Origin: Streptomyces sp. Root1304
Lineage (GTDB): Bacteria; Actinomycetota; Actinomycetes; Streptomycetales; Streptomycetaceae
Direction: 5' to 3'
NCBI RefSeq assembly: GCF_001426405.1
Contig: NZ_LMEP01000028.1
Location: 153,301-217,300, forward strand
DNA: 64,000 nt
A program made the translations under genes and the position numbers. The notes under the pieces are model-generated. The model worked only from the letters and a program-made list of their open reading frames with translations, did no database searches and was not told the origin of the DNA. Positions 53,087-61,979 of this stretch are shown one piece after another (within the stretch, counting starts at the first letter, position 1; each line of letters begins with the position of its first letter).

Positions 53087-53946
53087 GCGGCTCCCTCGAC
53101 GGCGCGGGCGACGCGTACGGCGTCGGCGGTGGCCCTGACCTCGTGGACGCGGACGGCCCACGCGCCCGCGTGGGCGGCGAGGGCGGAGACGGCGGCGGTG
53201 GCGGCGTCCCGTTCGCGGGCGGGCGGCGGGGCGGCGCCGGGTTCGCGGGTGAGGACGTGGCCGAGGAACCGCTTGCGGGAGGCGGCGACGAGGAGGGGGC
53301 GGCCGAGGGCGCGGAGCTCGGGGAGGTGGGCGACGAGTGCGAGGTCGTGGGGGGCGAGCTTGGCGAAGCCGAGGCCGGGGTCGACGACGATGCGTTCGGG
53401 GGCGATGCCGCCGTCGACGACGGCCTCCAGGCGGGTGCGGAGTTCGCCGACGACCTCGGTGAGGACGTCGTCGTAGACGGCGAGGCTGTTCATGTCCTGG
53501 CTGAATCCGCGCCAGTGCATGACGACGAAGGGGACTTCGGCGGCGGCGACGGCGGGGATCATCTCCGGGTCGGCGAGGCCGCCGCTGACGTCGTTGACGA
53601 GGAGGGCTCCGGCTTCGACGGCGCGGGCGGCGACGCCGGCGCGCATGGTGTCGACGGAGACGGTGACGCCTTCGGCGGCGAGGCCGCGGACGACGGGGAC
53701 GACGCGGCGGAGTTCTTCGTCCTCGTCGACGCGGGTGGCGCCGGGGCGGGTGGACTCGCCGCCGACGTCGATCAGGTCGGCGCCCTGGGCGACGAGGTCG
53801 AGGCCGTGTTTGACGGCGGCCGTGGTGTCGAACCAGCGGCCGCCGTCGGAGAAGGAGTCGGGGGTCACGTTGACCACGCCCATGACGGCGCAGCGGTCCC
53901 ACTCCGGCAGGCCCAGGGCCGTACCCCGGTCGATCGTCGTACTCAT
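53083..53946 (-). CDS. folP: Dihydropteroate synthase
   Basis: 287-residue target of sulfonamides, joining hydroxymethyldihydropterin pyrophosphate with p-aminobenzoate. MGVVNVTPDSFSDGGRWFD, GADLIDVGGESTRPGA, VSVDTMRAGVAARAVEAGALLVNDVSGG, the conserved DPGLGFAK and SRKRFLGHVL are present. It is the first gene of folP-NTF2-folB-folK-DUF3180. Rc of the upstream sequence gives TACGCT exactly six bases before ATG, suggesting a leaderless transcript. Confidence 0.96.
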   Translation of the reverse strand: MSTTIDRGTALGLPEWDRCAVMGVVNVTPDSFSDGGRWFDTTAAVKHGLDLVAQGADLIDVGGESTRPGATRVDEDEELRRVVPVVRGLAAEGVTVSVDTMRAGVAARAVEAGALLVNDVSGGLADPEMIPAVAAAEVPFVVMHWRGFSQDMNSLAVYDDVLTEVVGELRTRLEAVVDGGIAPERIVVDPGLGFAKLAPHDLALVAHLPELRALGRPLLVAASRKRFLGHVLTREPGAAPPPARERDAATAAVSALAAHAGAWAVRVHEVRATADAVRVARAVEGAA

Positions 53947-53974
53947 GTGTCCAGCGTAGGGCCCAGGGGCGGGA

Positions 53975-55828
53975 TCAGGCCGCGTGGATCTCGCGCTCGA
54001 CGGGGGCGGGGACGATGTGGGCGCAGGGGCGGGGGGCCGGGGCGGGGCGCCGTCGGGCGAAGGGGCGGGGCAGGGAGACGTTGACGAAGCCTTCGGCCTG
54101 CATGGCGGCGAAGCCGATGCGGGGCAGGTCGCGGCTGTTGCGGTAGACGACGAAGCGGGGTTCCCAGCGTGGCCGGAACTTGGCGTTGAACTTGTAGAGC
54201 GACTCGATCTGGAACCAGCGGGAGAGGAAGACGAGGAGTCCGCGCCAGACACGCAGGACGGGGCCGGCGCCGATCTTCTCGCCGCGGGCGAGGGCGGAGC
54301 GGAACATGGCGAAGTTGAGGGAGACGCGGGCGATGCCGAGGGCGGGGGCGTCCTGGAGGGCGGCGACGATGAGGAGCTCGTTCATGCCGGGGTCGGCGGA
54401 GCGGTCGCGGCGCATGAGTTCGAGGGACATGCCGTCGGGGCCCCAGGGGACGAAGTGGATGATCGCCTTGAGGTCGCCGTAGGGGGAGTGGGGGTCGTCG
54501 TCGCTGTCGGTCTTGTGGGCGGTCGCTATCACGGCGTCTCCGTCGCCGGGGGCGCCGATGCGGCCGAGGGCCATGGAGAAGCCGCGTTCGGTGTCGGTGC
54601 CGCGCCAGTCGGCGGCGGCGCGGCGGACGCGTTCGAGTTCGTCCTCGTCGAGGTCGCGGACGCGGCGGACGCGGGTGGTGTAGCCGTTGCGTTCGATGCG
54701 CTTGACCATCTGGCGGACGTTGCGCATGGCGCGTCCGGAGAGGGAGAAGTCGGCGACGTCGACGACGGCCTCGTCGCCGAGTTCGAGGGCGTCGAGTCCG
54801 GTCTCGCGGGTCCAGACCTGGCCGCCGGTCTCGGAGCAGCCCATGACGGCGGGGGTCCAGGAGTGGGCCTTGGCCTCGTCCATGAAGCGTTCGATGGCGC
54901 CGGGCCAGGCCTCGACGTCGCCGATGGGGTCGCCGCTGGCGAGCATGACGCCGGAGACGACGCGGTAGCAGACGGCGGCCTTTCCGCTGGGGGAGAAGAC
55001 GACGCCCTTGTCACGGCGGAGGGCGAAGTGGCCGAGGGAGTCGCGGCCGCCGTGCTGGTCGAGGAGGGCGCGGAGCCGGGTCTCGTCCTCGTCGGTGAGG
55101 CGGGCGGCGGGGTGCTCGGGGCGGAAGGCGAAGTAGATGGTGGTGAGGGCGGTGAGCATGCCGAGGGCGCCGAGGGAGTAGCCGACGGTCCAGTCGACGC
55201 CCTTGGTGTAGCCGACGGGGCCTTCGAGGCCGACGAGTCCGTAGAGGACGTGTTCGAGGCGGTCGGCGAGGCTGGGGTCGCCGATGACGCGGCGCGGGTG
55301 GGCGCTGACGATGACGAGGCCGAGGGCGAGGGAGCCGGCGCCCATGAGGACGAAGTTGGCGAGGGCGCGCCAGCGGCTGCGGGGGTCGGGGAGGGCGGCG
55401 AATTCGTCGCGGTGGCGGAGGAGGAGGGCGAGGAGGACGAGGGAGAAGAGGGTGCCGATGACGGAGTGGCGCCAGACGAACTGGGCGGCGGCTCCGACGG
55501 GGAGGAGGACGACGACGGCGCGCCAGGCGCGGCGCTTGTTGCGCTTGAGGCCGTGGGCGAGGAGCAGGAGGAGGACGCCGGCGCTCAGGGAGAGGGCGGC
55601 GGAGAGGGGGCCGAGGGGGCCGAGGGTGCCGGGGAGGACTTCGGCGAAGGCGTGCATCCGGCTGACGCGGAAGCGGGGGAAGACGCCGGCGGCGATGTCG
55701 ATGAGGCCGCCGAGGGTGACGGCCGTGCCGATGAGGGAGGGGACGTTCTCGGGGCGGGGGCCGCGGAGAATCCGGCGTACCCGAACCGGAACCAATCGCG
55801 ATTTGTCCCCATCTACCGTGACAGACAT
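53975..55828 (-). CDS. MprF/LysX-like membrane protein with DUF2156 aminoacyl-phospholipid synthase domain
   Basis: 617 residues. The first 230 residues carry about six or seven membrane helices. The C-terminal half is the DUF2156 domain (GFSMALGRIG, PHSPYGDLKAIIHFVPWGPDGMSLELMRRDRSADPGMNELLIVAAL, IARVSLNFAMFRSALARGEKI, WFQIESLYKFNAKFRPRWEPRFVVYRN), the catalytic part of lysyl-phosphatidylglycerol synthases. Unlike mycobacterial LysX there is no lysyl-tRNA synthetase domain. It likely adds an amino acid to a membrane lipid. GGAAGCC precedes ATG. Divergent from the esterase gene. Confidence 0.9.
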   Translation of the reverse strand: MSVTVDGDKSRLVPVRVRRILRGPRPENVPSLIGTAVTLGGLIDIAAGVFPRFRVSRMHAFAEVLPGTLGPLGPLSAALSLSAGVLLLLLAHGLKRNKRRAWRAVVVLLPVGAAAQFVWRHSVIGTLFSLVLLALLLRHRDEFAALPDPRSRWRALANFVLMGAGSLALGLVIVSAHPRRVIGDPSLADRLEHVLYGLVGLEGPVGYTKGVDWTVGYSLGALGMLTALTTIYFAFRPEHPAARLTDEDETRLRALLDQHGGRDSLGHFALRRDKGVVFSPSGKAAVCYRVVSGVMLASGDPIGDVEAWPGAIERFMDEAKAHSWTPAVMGCSETGGQVWTRETGLDALELGDEAVVDVADFSLSGRAMRNVRQMVKRIERNGYTTRVRRVRDLDEDELERVRRAAADWRGTDTERGFSMALGRIGAPGDGDAVIATAHKTDSDDDPHSPYGDLKAIIHFVPWGPDGMSLELMRRDRSADPGMNELLIVAALQDAPALGIARVSLNFAMFRSALARGEKIGAGPVLRVWRGLLVFLSRWFQIESLYKFNAKFRPRWEPRFVVYRNSRDLPRIGFAAMQAEGFVNVSLPRPFARRRPAPAPRPCAHIVPAPVEREIHAA

Positions 55829-55994
55829 GGCTTCCCGTGCTTCCCGTGGTCCTGCGAAGGGTCCTTGACTCCGGTCGGGCCCTGCGGCGTATTGGGCGGG
55901 CCGTCCCGGTTGGTGCGCCTTCTAGGACGGAGTCGTACGGGCTCGGGTTCATCGGGTCACAGGAAATTCTCGGAAAGGAAGGCTCGGTCGTCCC

Positions 55995-57107
55995 ATGGGT
56001 CTCACCAGTAGCAAAGTTCTCGTGGTGGCGGTCGTGCTGGCGGTGGCGCTGTTCCTCGCCACGGTCTGGCTGTGGCCGCGGCTCGCGCGCCGGGGGTGGC
56101 GTGCGTACGCGGGGCGGGTGGGGCTTCTCCTGGCGACCCAGCTGGCGCTGTTCGCCGCGGTGGGTCTGGCGGCGAACCGGTCGTTCCTCTTCTACGGCTC
56201 CTGGGCGGACCTGTTCGGGCAGGAGCAGGAGATGGGGGTGGTCGTCGACCACGGGGCGGGTCCGAAGGCGGTACGGGTGGTGGGGACGCAGCGTCTCGAC
56301 GTGCCGGGCGGCGGGCGTCCGGAGGTCGGCGGGCAGATACAGAAGGTCGTGGTGGCGGGGGAGCGGTCGGGGATCGTCTCGCCGGCCTATGTGTACCTGC
56401 CGCCGGAGTACTTCCAGGAGCGGTACGCGAAGCGCACGTTCCCGGCGTCGTTGGTGCTCACGGGGTATCCGGGGACGGCGGAGAACCTCATCAAGGGGTT
56501 GAAGTACCCGAGGACGGCGTACGTCGAGGCGAAGGAGGGGCGGATGCAGCCGATGATCCTGGTGATGCTGCGTCCGACGGTGGCGCCGCCGCGGGACACG
56601 GAGTGCGTGGACGTGCCCGGGGGGCCGCAGACGGAGACCTTCTTCGCGGAGGACCTGCCGAAGGCGGTCTCGGCGACGTACCGGGTGGGGACGAAGCCGC
56701 GGAACTGGGGGTTCATGGGCAACTCCACGGGCGCGTACTGCGCGCTGAAGATCGCGCTGCACCACCCGGACCGGTTCGCGGCGGGGGCGGGGTTCTCGGC
56801 GTACTACCGGGCGGCGGAGGACGTGACGACGGGGGACCTCTTCCACGGGGACGACGGGCTGCGGAAGCGGTCGGACCTGTTGTGGAGCCTGGACCACCTG
56901 CCGCAGGGGAAGTCGTCGTTCCTGGTGACGACGTCGAGGCGGGGCGAGGACAACCTGCGGGGCACGCGGGAGTTCATCAGGAAGGTGAAGAGCCCGGCCA
57001 GGGTCTCGTCGATCACGCTGGACAGCGGGGGCCACAACTTCAACACGTGGAACAGGGAGATCCCGCCGGGCATGGTCTGGATGGGCGGCAAGCTCAGCGC
57101 GAACTGA
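55995..57107 (+). CDS. Membrane-anchored esterase-family alpha/beta hydrolase
   Basis: 370 residues. Two hydrophobic segments (about 8-28 and 42-62) anchor a large exterior domain. The nucleophile motif is GNSTGAYCALKIALHHP (Ser about residue 240), and SGGHNFNTWNREIPPGMVW holds the His. Together with FPASLVLTGYPGTAENLIKGLKYP this places it in the esterase D/antigen 85-like group, which acts on acyl esters in the envelope in actinobacteria. Ends GKLSAN. GAAAGGAAGG precedes ATG. Convergent with the osmoprotectant ATPase gene. Confidence 0.87.
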   Translation: MGLTSSKVLVVAVVLAVALFLATVWLWPRLARRGWRAYAGRVGLLLATQLALFAAVGLAANRSFLFYGSWADLFGQEQEMGVVVDHGAGPKAVRVVGTQRLDVPGGGRPEVGGQIQKVVVAGERSGIVSPAYVYLPPEYFQERYAKRTFPASLVLTGYPGTAENLIKGLKYPRTAYVEAKEGRMQPMILVMLRPTVAPPRDTECVDVPGGPQTETFFAEDLPKAVSATYRVGTKPRNWGFMGNSTGAYCALKIALHHPDRFAAGAGFSAYYRAAEDVTTGDLFHGDDGLRKRSDLLWSLDHLPQGKSSFLVTTSRRGEDNLRGTREFIRKVKSPARVSSITLDSGGHNFNTWNREIPPGMVWMGGKLSAN

Positions 57108-57122
57108 GCCCGCCCCCGGGGG

Positions 57123-58118
57123 TCACGAGACCGACGCCCGGCGCAGGGCGCGGTGGACGCCCTCCGGGGTGAGGACGCCGAGGGGGCGGCCGTCGGCGCC
57201 GGTGACGACGAGGCGGCCGGTGTCGTGCTGGAGGAGCACGGCGAGGGCGTCCTTGAGGGAGGTCCCGAGGGGGACGGGGGCGGGGGCGCCGTCCGGGCCG
57301 GCTGCCGGTGCCGCTGCCGGGGCGGGTGTCTTCGCCAGGGGTACGGGTTCGAGGTCGGCCTCGGTGACGGGTGTGACGGCCAGCCTCTTCAGGCCCCGGT
57401 CGCTGCCGACGAAGTCCGCGACGTAGGGGGTGGCGGGGGAGCCGAGGACGGTGGCCGGGGTGTCGAACTGCTCGATGCGGCCCTGTCCGTAGACGGCCAT
57501 GCGGTCGCCCATGCGGACGGCCTCCTCGATGTCGTGGGTGACGAGGAGGACGGTCTTGCGGACGGTGGCCTGGAGGGCGAGGAACTCGTTCTGGAGGCGC
57601 TCGCGGACGACCGGGTCGACGGCGCCGAAGGGCTCGTCCATGAGCAGGACCGGCGGGTCGGCGGCGAGGGCGCGGGCGACGCCGACGCGCTGCCGCTGGC
57701 CGCCGGAGAGCTGGGCGGGGTAGCGGGAGCCGTAGACGGCGGGGTCGAGGCCGACGAGGTCGAGGAGTTCGGCGGCGCGCGCGCGTGCGGCGGCCTTCTT
57801 CCAGCCGAGCAGCGCGGGGACGGTCGCGGTGTTGTCGAGGACCGTGCGGTGGGGGAAGAGCCCGACCTGCTGGATGACGTAGCCGATCTCGCGGCGCAGG
57901 GCGACGGGGTCGACTCCGGCGATGTCCTCGCCGTCGACGAGGACGCGGCCCGAGGTGGGCTCGACGAGCCGGTTGACCATCATCATCGTGGTCGTCTTGC
58001 CGCAGCCGGACGGCCCGACGAGGGTGACGAGTTCGCCCTCGGCGACCTCGAAGGAGAGGTCGTCGACGGCGGTCGTGCCGTCCGCGTACCGCTTGGTCAC
58101 GTGCTCGAACCGGATCAT
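57123..58118 (-). CDS. Osmoprotectant (glycine betaine/choline) ABC importer ATPase with CBS domain
   Basis: 331 residues, OpuCA/ProV class. Walker A GPSGCGKTTTMM, signature LSGGQRQRVGVARAL, Walker B VLLMDEPFGAVDP and HDIEEAVRMGDRM. The last 60 residues (SLKDALAVLLQHDTGRLVVTGADGRPLGVLTPEGVHRALR) are a single CBS motif, a sensor of salt or nucleotide in such ATPases. Unusually, it is encoded divergently from the permease and binding-protein genes across a 143-bp gap. Confidence 0.92.
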   Translation of the reverse strand: MIRFEHVTKRYADGTTAVDDLSFEVAEGELVTLVGPSGCGKTTTMMMVNRLVEPTSGRVLVDGEDIAGVDPVALRREIGYVIQQVGLFPHRTVLDNTATVPALLGWKKAAARARAAELLDLVGLDPAVYGSRYPAQLSGGQRQRVGVARALAADPPVLLMDEPFGAVDPVVRERLQNEFLALQATVRKTVLLVTHDIEEAVRMGDRMAVYGQGRIEQFDTPATVLGSPATPYVADFVGSDRGLKRLAVTPVTEADLEPVPLAKTPAPAAAPAAGPDGAPAPVPLGTSLKDALAVLLQHDTGRLVVTGADGRPLGVLTPEGVHRALRRASVS

Positions 58119-58261
58119 GGTTCCCCATTCTGGCCCCTGGAAGCCGGGGGTGTGTGAAGGGCGTGTTGCCGCATTGTGGCGGGTCTCGGGGATTGTCGGT
58201 GGCGGGGGTTAGGGTCGTCACACATGCGTTCGGGAGGTCGACCACCCGGGGGGAGGGACGG

Positions 58262-58948
58262 ATGAGCGCACCGAACTGTCTGGTCACGAACGACTGGATC
58301 TGCGGGGAGTATCTGCGGACGCGCGCCCAGGAGTTGACGGACGCCACGCTCCAGCATGTGGGAATCACGGTCGTGTCGGTGCTGATCGCGCTCGCCGTCG
58401 CCGTACCGCTCGCCCTGCTCGTACGGGCCAGGCCGCGCTTCGCCGGACCGGTCCTCGGGCTCACCACCCTGCTCTACACGGTGCCTTCGCTCGCCATGTT
58501 CTCGCTGCTGCTGCCGTTCTTCGGCCTGTCGTCGGCGCTCGTGGTGACGGGCCTCGTGCTGTACGCGCTGACGATCCTCGTGCGGAACGCGCTGGCGGGG
58601 CTCGCCGCCGTGCCCGCCGAGACGCGGGAGGCCGCCCGCGGCATGGGGTACGGCTCGCTGCGGCTCCTCTGGCAGGTCGAACTGCCGCTGGCGCTCCCGG
58701 TCCTGATGGCGGGGATACGGATGGCGACGGTCTCCACGATCGCGCTGACGACGATCGGTTCGGTGGTCGGACGCGGCGGCCTGGGCAACCTCATCGAGGA
58801 CGCGCTGCCCACCTTCTTCAAGGCGCAGATGCTCGCCGCCTCCGTGCTGTGCGTGCTGCTCGCCGTCGTCGCCGACCTGCTCCTCCTGGGGCTGCAGCGG
58901 CTGCTCACGCCGTGGACCCGCATACGGACCGCGCCGGGGGGTGGGTGA
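58262..58948 (+). CDS. Osmoprotectant ABC importer permease 1
   Basis: 228 residues, OpuCB/ProW type with five or six helices. ALDIVVR-like EETREAARGMG motif is seen as AVPAETREAARGMGYGSLRLLWQVELPLALPVLMAGIRMATVSTIALTTIGSVVGRGGLGNLI. MSAPNCLVTNDWICGEYLRTRAQEL is an N-terminal extension found in Streptomyces versions. GGGGAGGGACGG precedes ATG. First of three tandem genes with the second permease and binding protein. Confidence 0.93.
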   Translation: MSAPNCLVTNDWICGEYLRTRAQELTDATLQHVGITVVSVLIALAVAVPLALLVRARPRFAGPVLGLTTLLYTVPSLAMFSLLLPFFGLSSALVVTGLVLYALTILVRNALAGLAAVPAETREAARGMGYGSLRLLWQVELPLALPVLMAGIRMATVSTIALTTIGSVVGRGGLGNLIEDALPTFFKAQMLAASVLCVLLAVVADLLLLGLQRLLTPWTRIRTAPGGG

Positions 58949-58949
58949 C

Positions 58950-59636
58950 ATGGGGGTCCTGACGGACGCCTGGGGCTGGCTCACCACCGGCGCGCACTGG
59001 ACGGCCGAGGACGGCATCGGGCAGCGGCTCGCCGAGCACGTGTACGTGAGCGGGGCCGCGCTGCTGATCGCGGCGGCGCTCGCGCTGCCGCTGGGGCTCT
59101 GGCTCGGCCACCTGGGCAGGGGCGGGGCGCTCGCGGTGAACGTGTCGAACGTGGGGCGGGCGATCCCCGTCTTCGCGGTGCTGGCCCTGTTCATGGTGTC
59201 GCCCCTGCGGAACGCCGGGTACGTACCGACGGTCGTGGCGCTGGTGCTGTTCGCGATACCCCCGCTGCTCACCAACGCGTACGTGGGGGTGCGGGAGGTG
59301 GACCGGGCCGCGGTGCGCGCCGCGTGGGGCATGGGGATGACGGGCGGCCAGCTGTTCCGCCGGGTCGAACTGCCCCTGGCCCGGCCGGTGGTGATGACCG
59401 GGGTCCGATCGGCGGCGGTGCAGGTGGTCGCCACGGCGACGGTCGCGGCGATGGTCGGACAGGGCGGCCTGGGCCGGATCATCACGGCCGGCTTCGCCAC
59501 GTACGACACCGCGCAGGTCGTCGCGGGCGCGGTGCTCGTGGCCCTCCTGGCCCTCCTGGTGGAGGGCGCCCTGGTGGGCCTGGACCGACTTCTCGGGTGC
59601 CGCGGCCGACCGGCCGGGCTGCCGGACGAGCGCTGA
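58950..59636 (+). CDS. Osmoprotectant ABC importer permease 2
   Basis: 228 residues, homologous to the permease just upstream and same topology: NVGRAIPVFAVLALFMVSPLRNAGYVPTVVALVLFAIPPLLTNAYVGVREVDRAAVRAAWGMGMTGGQLFRRVELPLARPVVMTGVRSAAVQVVATATVAAMVGQGGLGRIITAG. The coupling loop EVDRAAVRAAWGMG contacts the ATPase. The ATG at 58950 is just past the previous stop; GTG at 58941 would overlap it by 8 bp. Confidence 0.93.
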   Translation: MGVLTDAWGWLTTGAHWTAEDGIGQRLAEHVYVSGAALLIAAALALPLGLWLGHLGRGGALAVNVSNVGRAIPVFAVLALFMVSPLRNAGYVPTVVALVLFAIPPLLTNAYVGVREVDRAAVRAAWGMGMTGGQLFRRVELPLARPVVMTGVRSAAVQVVATATVAAMVGQGGLGRIITAGFATYDTAQVVAGAVLVALLALLVEGALVGLDRLLGCRGRPAGLPDER

Positions 59637-59703
59637 ACGCCGGGCCGAACCACTGAACGCTGACCGGAACGACCGACCAAACGCTGACTGGATGGGTGAT
59701 CTC

Positions 59704-60690
59704 GTGAACAGGGTCTCGCGTATCGCGGGCGCGGTGCTGGGGACGGCGGCGCTGACCGTCGCGCTCGCCGCGTGCGGCGGTGACAGCCTGGAGCAGGGCA
59801 AGCAGAAGGATTCCGGGAGCGCCGGCGACTCCGCCGGCGGGAAGAAGGGCTCGCTGGTCGTCGGCGCGGCGGCGTTCACCGAGGCCAAGGTGCTGGCCGA
59901 GCTGTACGCGCAGTCGCTGCGGGCCGCCGGATACTCCGTGTCGATCACCACGGTGAAGAATCGCGAGCTGTACGAACCGTCGCTGGAGAAGGGCGAGATC
60001 GACGTCGTCCCGGAATACGCGGCGACGATCGCGGAATTCCTCAACGCGAAGGTGAACGGGCCGAAGGCGCCCGAGGAGGCGCCGGTCGCGTCCGGTGACG
60101 CGACGGCCACCGTCGAGGCGCTGCGGAAGCTCGCCGAACCGCGCGGTCTGAAGGTCCTCGCGGTCGGTGCGGCGGTCGATCAGAACGCCTTCGCGGTGAC
60201 GAAGGAATTCGCCGCGAAGAACAAGCTGACGACGCTTTCCGATCTCGGCCGCGCGAAGCTGAAGGTGAAGATCGCCGCCGGTGACGAATGCGCGGTCCGG
60301 CCGTTCTGCGCGCCCGGTCTGAAGAAGACGTACGGCATCGACGTGACCGGGATCGACCCCAAGGGCGTCGGCACCCCGCAGGCCAAGCAGGCGGTGAAGG
60401 ACGGGGTGGACCAGCTGGTCCTGACCACCACGACGGACGCAACGATCGACGGCTACGGCCTGGTCTTCCTCACCGACGACAAGAAGCTGCAGAACGCCGA
60501 CAACGTGCTGCCCGTGGTGAACGCGAAGGACGCCGGTTCTCCCGAGATAGCCGCCGCGCTCGACAAGCTCACCCAGGTGCTGACCACAGCGGATCTCGCC
60601 GAACTCAACCGCAAGGTGGACGCCGAGCGGGCGAAGCCCGAGGACGTCGCCAAGGACTATCTGGTGACGAAGGGGCTGCTCAACAAGTAG
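59704..60690 (+). CDS. Osmoprotectant-binding lipoprotein
   Basis: 328 residues, OpuAC-type binding protein. Signal peptide with lipobox LAAC (Cys about residue 22), then SLVVGAAAFTEAKVLAELYAQSLRAAGYSVSITTVKNRELYEPSLEKGEIDVVPEYAATIAEFLN, the quaternary-amine-binding fold. It delivers glycine betaine, choline or similar solutes to the two permeases. GTG was chosen over an ATG four codons upstream, because GGGTGA sits at suitable spacing and no ribosome site precedes the ATG. Codon use in the middle is less GC-rich than neighbours. Confidence 0.92.
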   Translation: MNRVSRIAGAVLGTAALTVALAACGGDSLEQGKQKDSGSAGDSAGGKKGSLVVGAAAFTEAKVLAELYAQSLRAAGYSVSITTVKNRELYEPSLEKGEIDVVPEYAATIAEFLNAKVNGPKAPEEAPVASGDATATVEALRKLAEPRGLKVLAVGAAVDQNAFAVTKEFAAKNKLTTLSDLGRAKLKVKIAAGDECAVRPFCAPGLKKTYGIDVTGIDPKGVGTPQAKQAVKDGVDQLVLTTTTDATIDGYGLVFLTDDKKLQNADNVLPVVNAKDAGSPEIAAALDKLTQVLTTADLAELNRKVDAERAKPEDVAKDYLVTKGLLNK

Positions 60691-60820
60691 GCGCCGGGGG
60701 AGGGGCGTCGGCCCGAAACGGAACCGGAACGGTGGATATCCACTTCTGATGGCGAGAAGTGGCCAAGAGATTGCCGGGCCGACGCCCCACGCGACGCCTA
60801 CGCACGGTAAATTTCAGGCC

Positions 60821-61915
60821 ATGCCACGTGGACGCCACCGCCATTCCCCGCCTCTGCACAAGCTGCTGCCGCCCTCAGCGGTCGCCGGCGCCGCGGTCGT
60901 GTGCGCCGCGGCCGCCTGGCTGCCCGGCGATCAGGTGGTCGCGCGGCTGCTCGCGGCGGCCGCGGCGGCCGCCGCCGTCACCGGTGCCGTCCTCATGCGC
61001 AGTTGGGACCGGAGCGCCGGTCTCCGGGTCGCCGAGCTCGACCGGGCGCGCACCGCCGACCAGTGGAAGGCCGAGGAGCGGGTCGCCGAGCTGGAGTCCG
61101 ACCTCGACGAGTCCCGCGCGCTGCGGTCCCGGCTCGACGCCAAGCTCCGCGCCAAGCGGGTCGAACTGGCCGCGCTGCGCGGCGAGCACGCCGACCTGCT
61201 CCGCCGGTACGCCACCGCCGAGACCGAGCGCGCCAGCGCCCTGGAGGGCGCGCGCGTCCTGGCCCTGGAGACGGCGTCGGTCTCCTCCAGTGCCAGGGCC
61301 CTGCCCGCCGGCGGGACCACGACCACCCCGGAGGCCTTCCGCCGCGCCGCCCAGGCGCTCCGCGACCTCCCGCGCAGCGCCGCCGCCCAGCACGCCCGCC
61401 GGACCACCGAGGCGGCCCGCGCGCGCGACCTCGCCGAGCGGGCCCGCGAGACGGAGGAGCCGCAGGGGAAGCACGCGGCGGCCGCGGGCACGGAACACAG
61501 CCGCCCGGCCGCCCCCGCCCTCGCGCTCCCGCCGGCCGCGCCGGTCCCGCCCGCCTCCGCCATGGTCCCGGCCGTCCCGACCGCGACCGCGATCGTGCCG
61601 TACGCGGCCCGCAGGCCCGTGCCGCGCCCCGAGGGCGGCTTCGACTTCTTCGGTACGCAGAAGGCGGCGGCGGCCATCGAGGCCGTGCAGCACACGGACC
61701 TCGCCGATGTCGTCGGCGAGGAGGTCCTCGAAGAGGCCCTGGCCGCGCAGGCGGTGCTCGGCGCCCCGCTGCTCACCCCGGTCAGCCCCTCCGGCACCCC
61801 CCTCGCGCCCCGGGTCACCCCGTCCCGCGCGGTCGGCCAGGTCATCGACCTGACCGCGCACGACGAGACGGAGCAGCTGGACGTCGCGGAACTCCGGGGC
61901 GCGGTCAACTCCTGA
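60821..61915 (+). CDS. Hypothetical coiled-coil membrane protein
   Basis: 364 residues. Two hydrophobic segments (about 19-35 and 41-62) are followed by a predicted coiled coil of about 110 residues (RVAELDRARTADQWKAEERVAELESDLDESRALRSRLDAKLRAKRVELAALRGEHADLLRRYA). Ala/Pro-rich low-complexity sequence and EGGFDFFGTQKAAAAIEAVQHTDLADVVGEEVLEEALAAQ end it. I recognise no domain; it resembles uncharacterised Streptomyces proteins beside nuoD2. TAAATT lies seven bases before ATG with no Shine-Dalgarno, so perhaps leaderless. Confidence 0.72.
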   Translation: MPRGRHRHSPPLHKLLPPSAVAGAAVVCAAAAWLPGDQVVARLLAAAAAAAAVTGAVLMRSWDRSAGLRVAELDRARTADQWKAEERVAELESDLDESRALRSRLDAKLRAKRVELAALRGEHADLLRRYATAETERASALEGARVLALETASVSSSARALPAGGTTTTPEAFRRAAQALRDLPRSAAAQHARRTTEAARARDLAERARETEEPQGKHAAAAGTEHSRPAAPALALPPAAPVPPASAMVPAVPTATAIVPYAARRPVPRPEGGFDFFGTQKAAAAIEAVQHTDLADVVGEEVLEEALAAQAVLGAPLLTPVSPSGTPLAPRVTPSRAVGQVIDLTAHDETEQLDVAELRGAVNS

Positions 61916-61923
61916 CCCGCACG

Positions 61924-61957
61924 CCCCGCCCGCCGGGCGGACGCCGTCCGGGCGGGG
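61924..61957. terminator. Terminator-like hairpin between convergent genes
   Basis: Outer arms CCCCGCCCG (61924-61932) / CGGGCGGGG (61949-61957) with an inner GGAC/GTCC pairing, in the 64-bp gap between convergent stop codons. Confidence 0.6.
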
Positions 61958-61979
61958 TGGGCCCGGCGACGGGTGGCGG

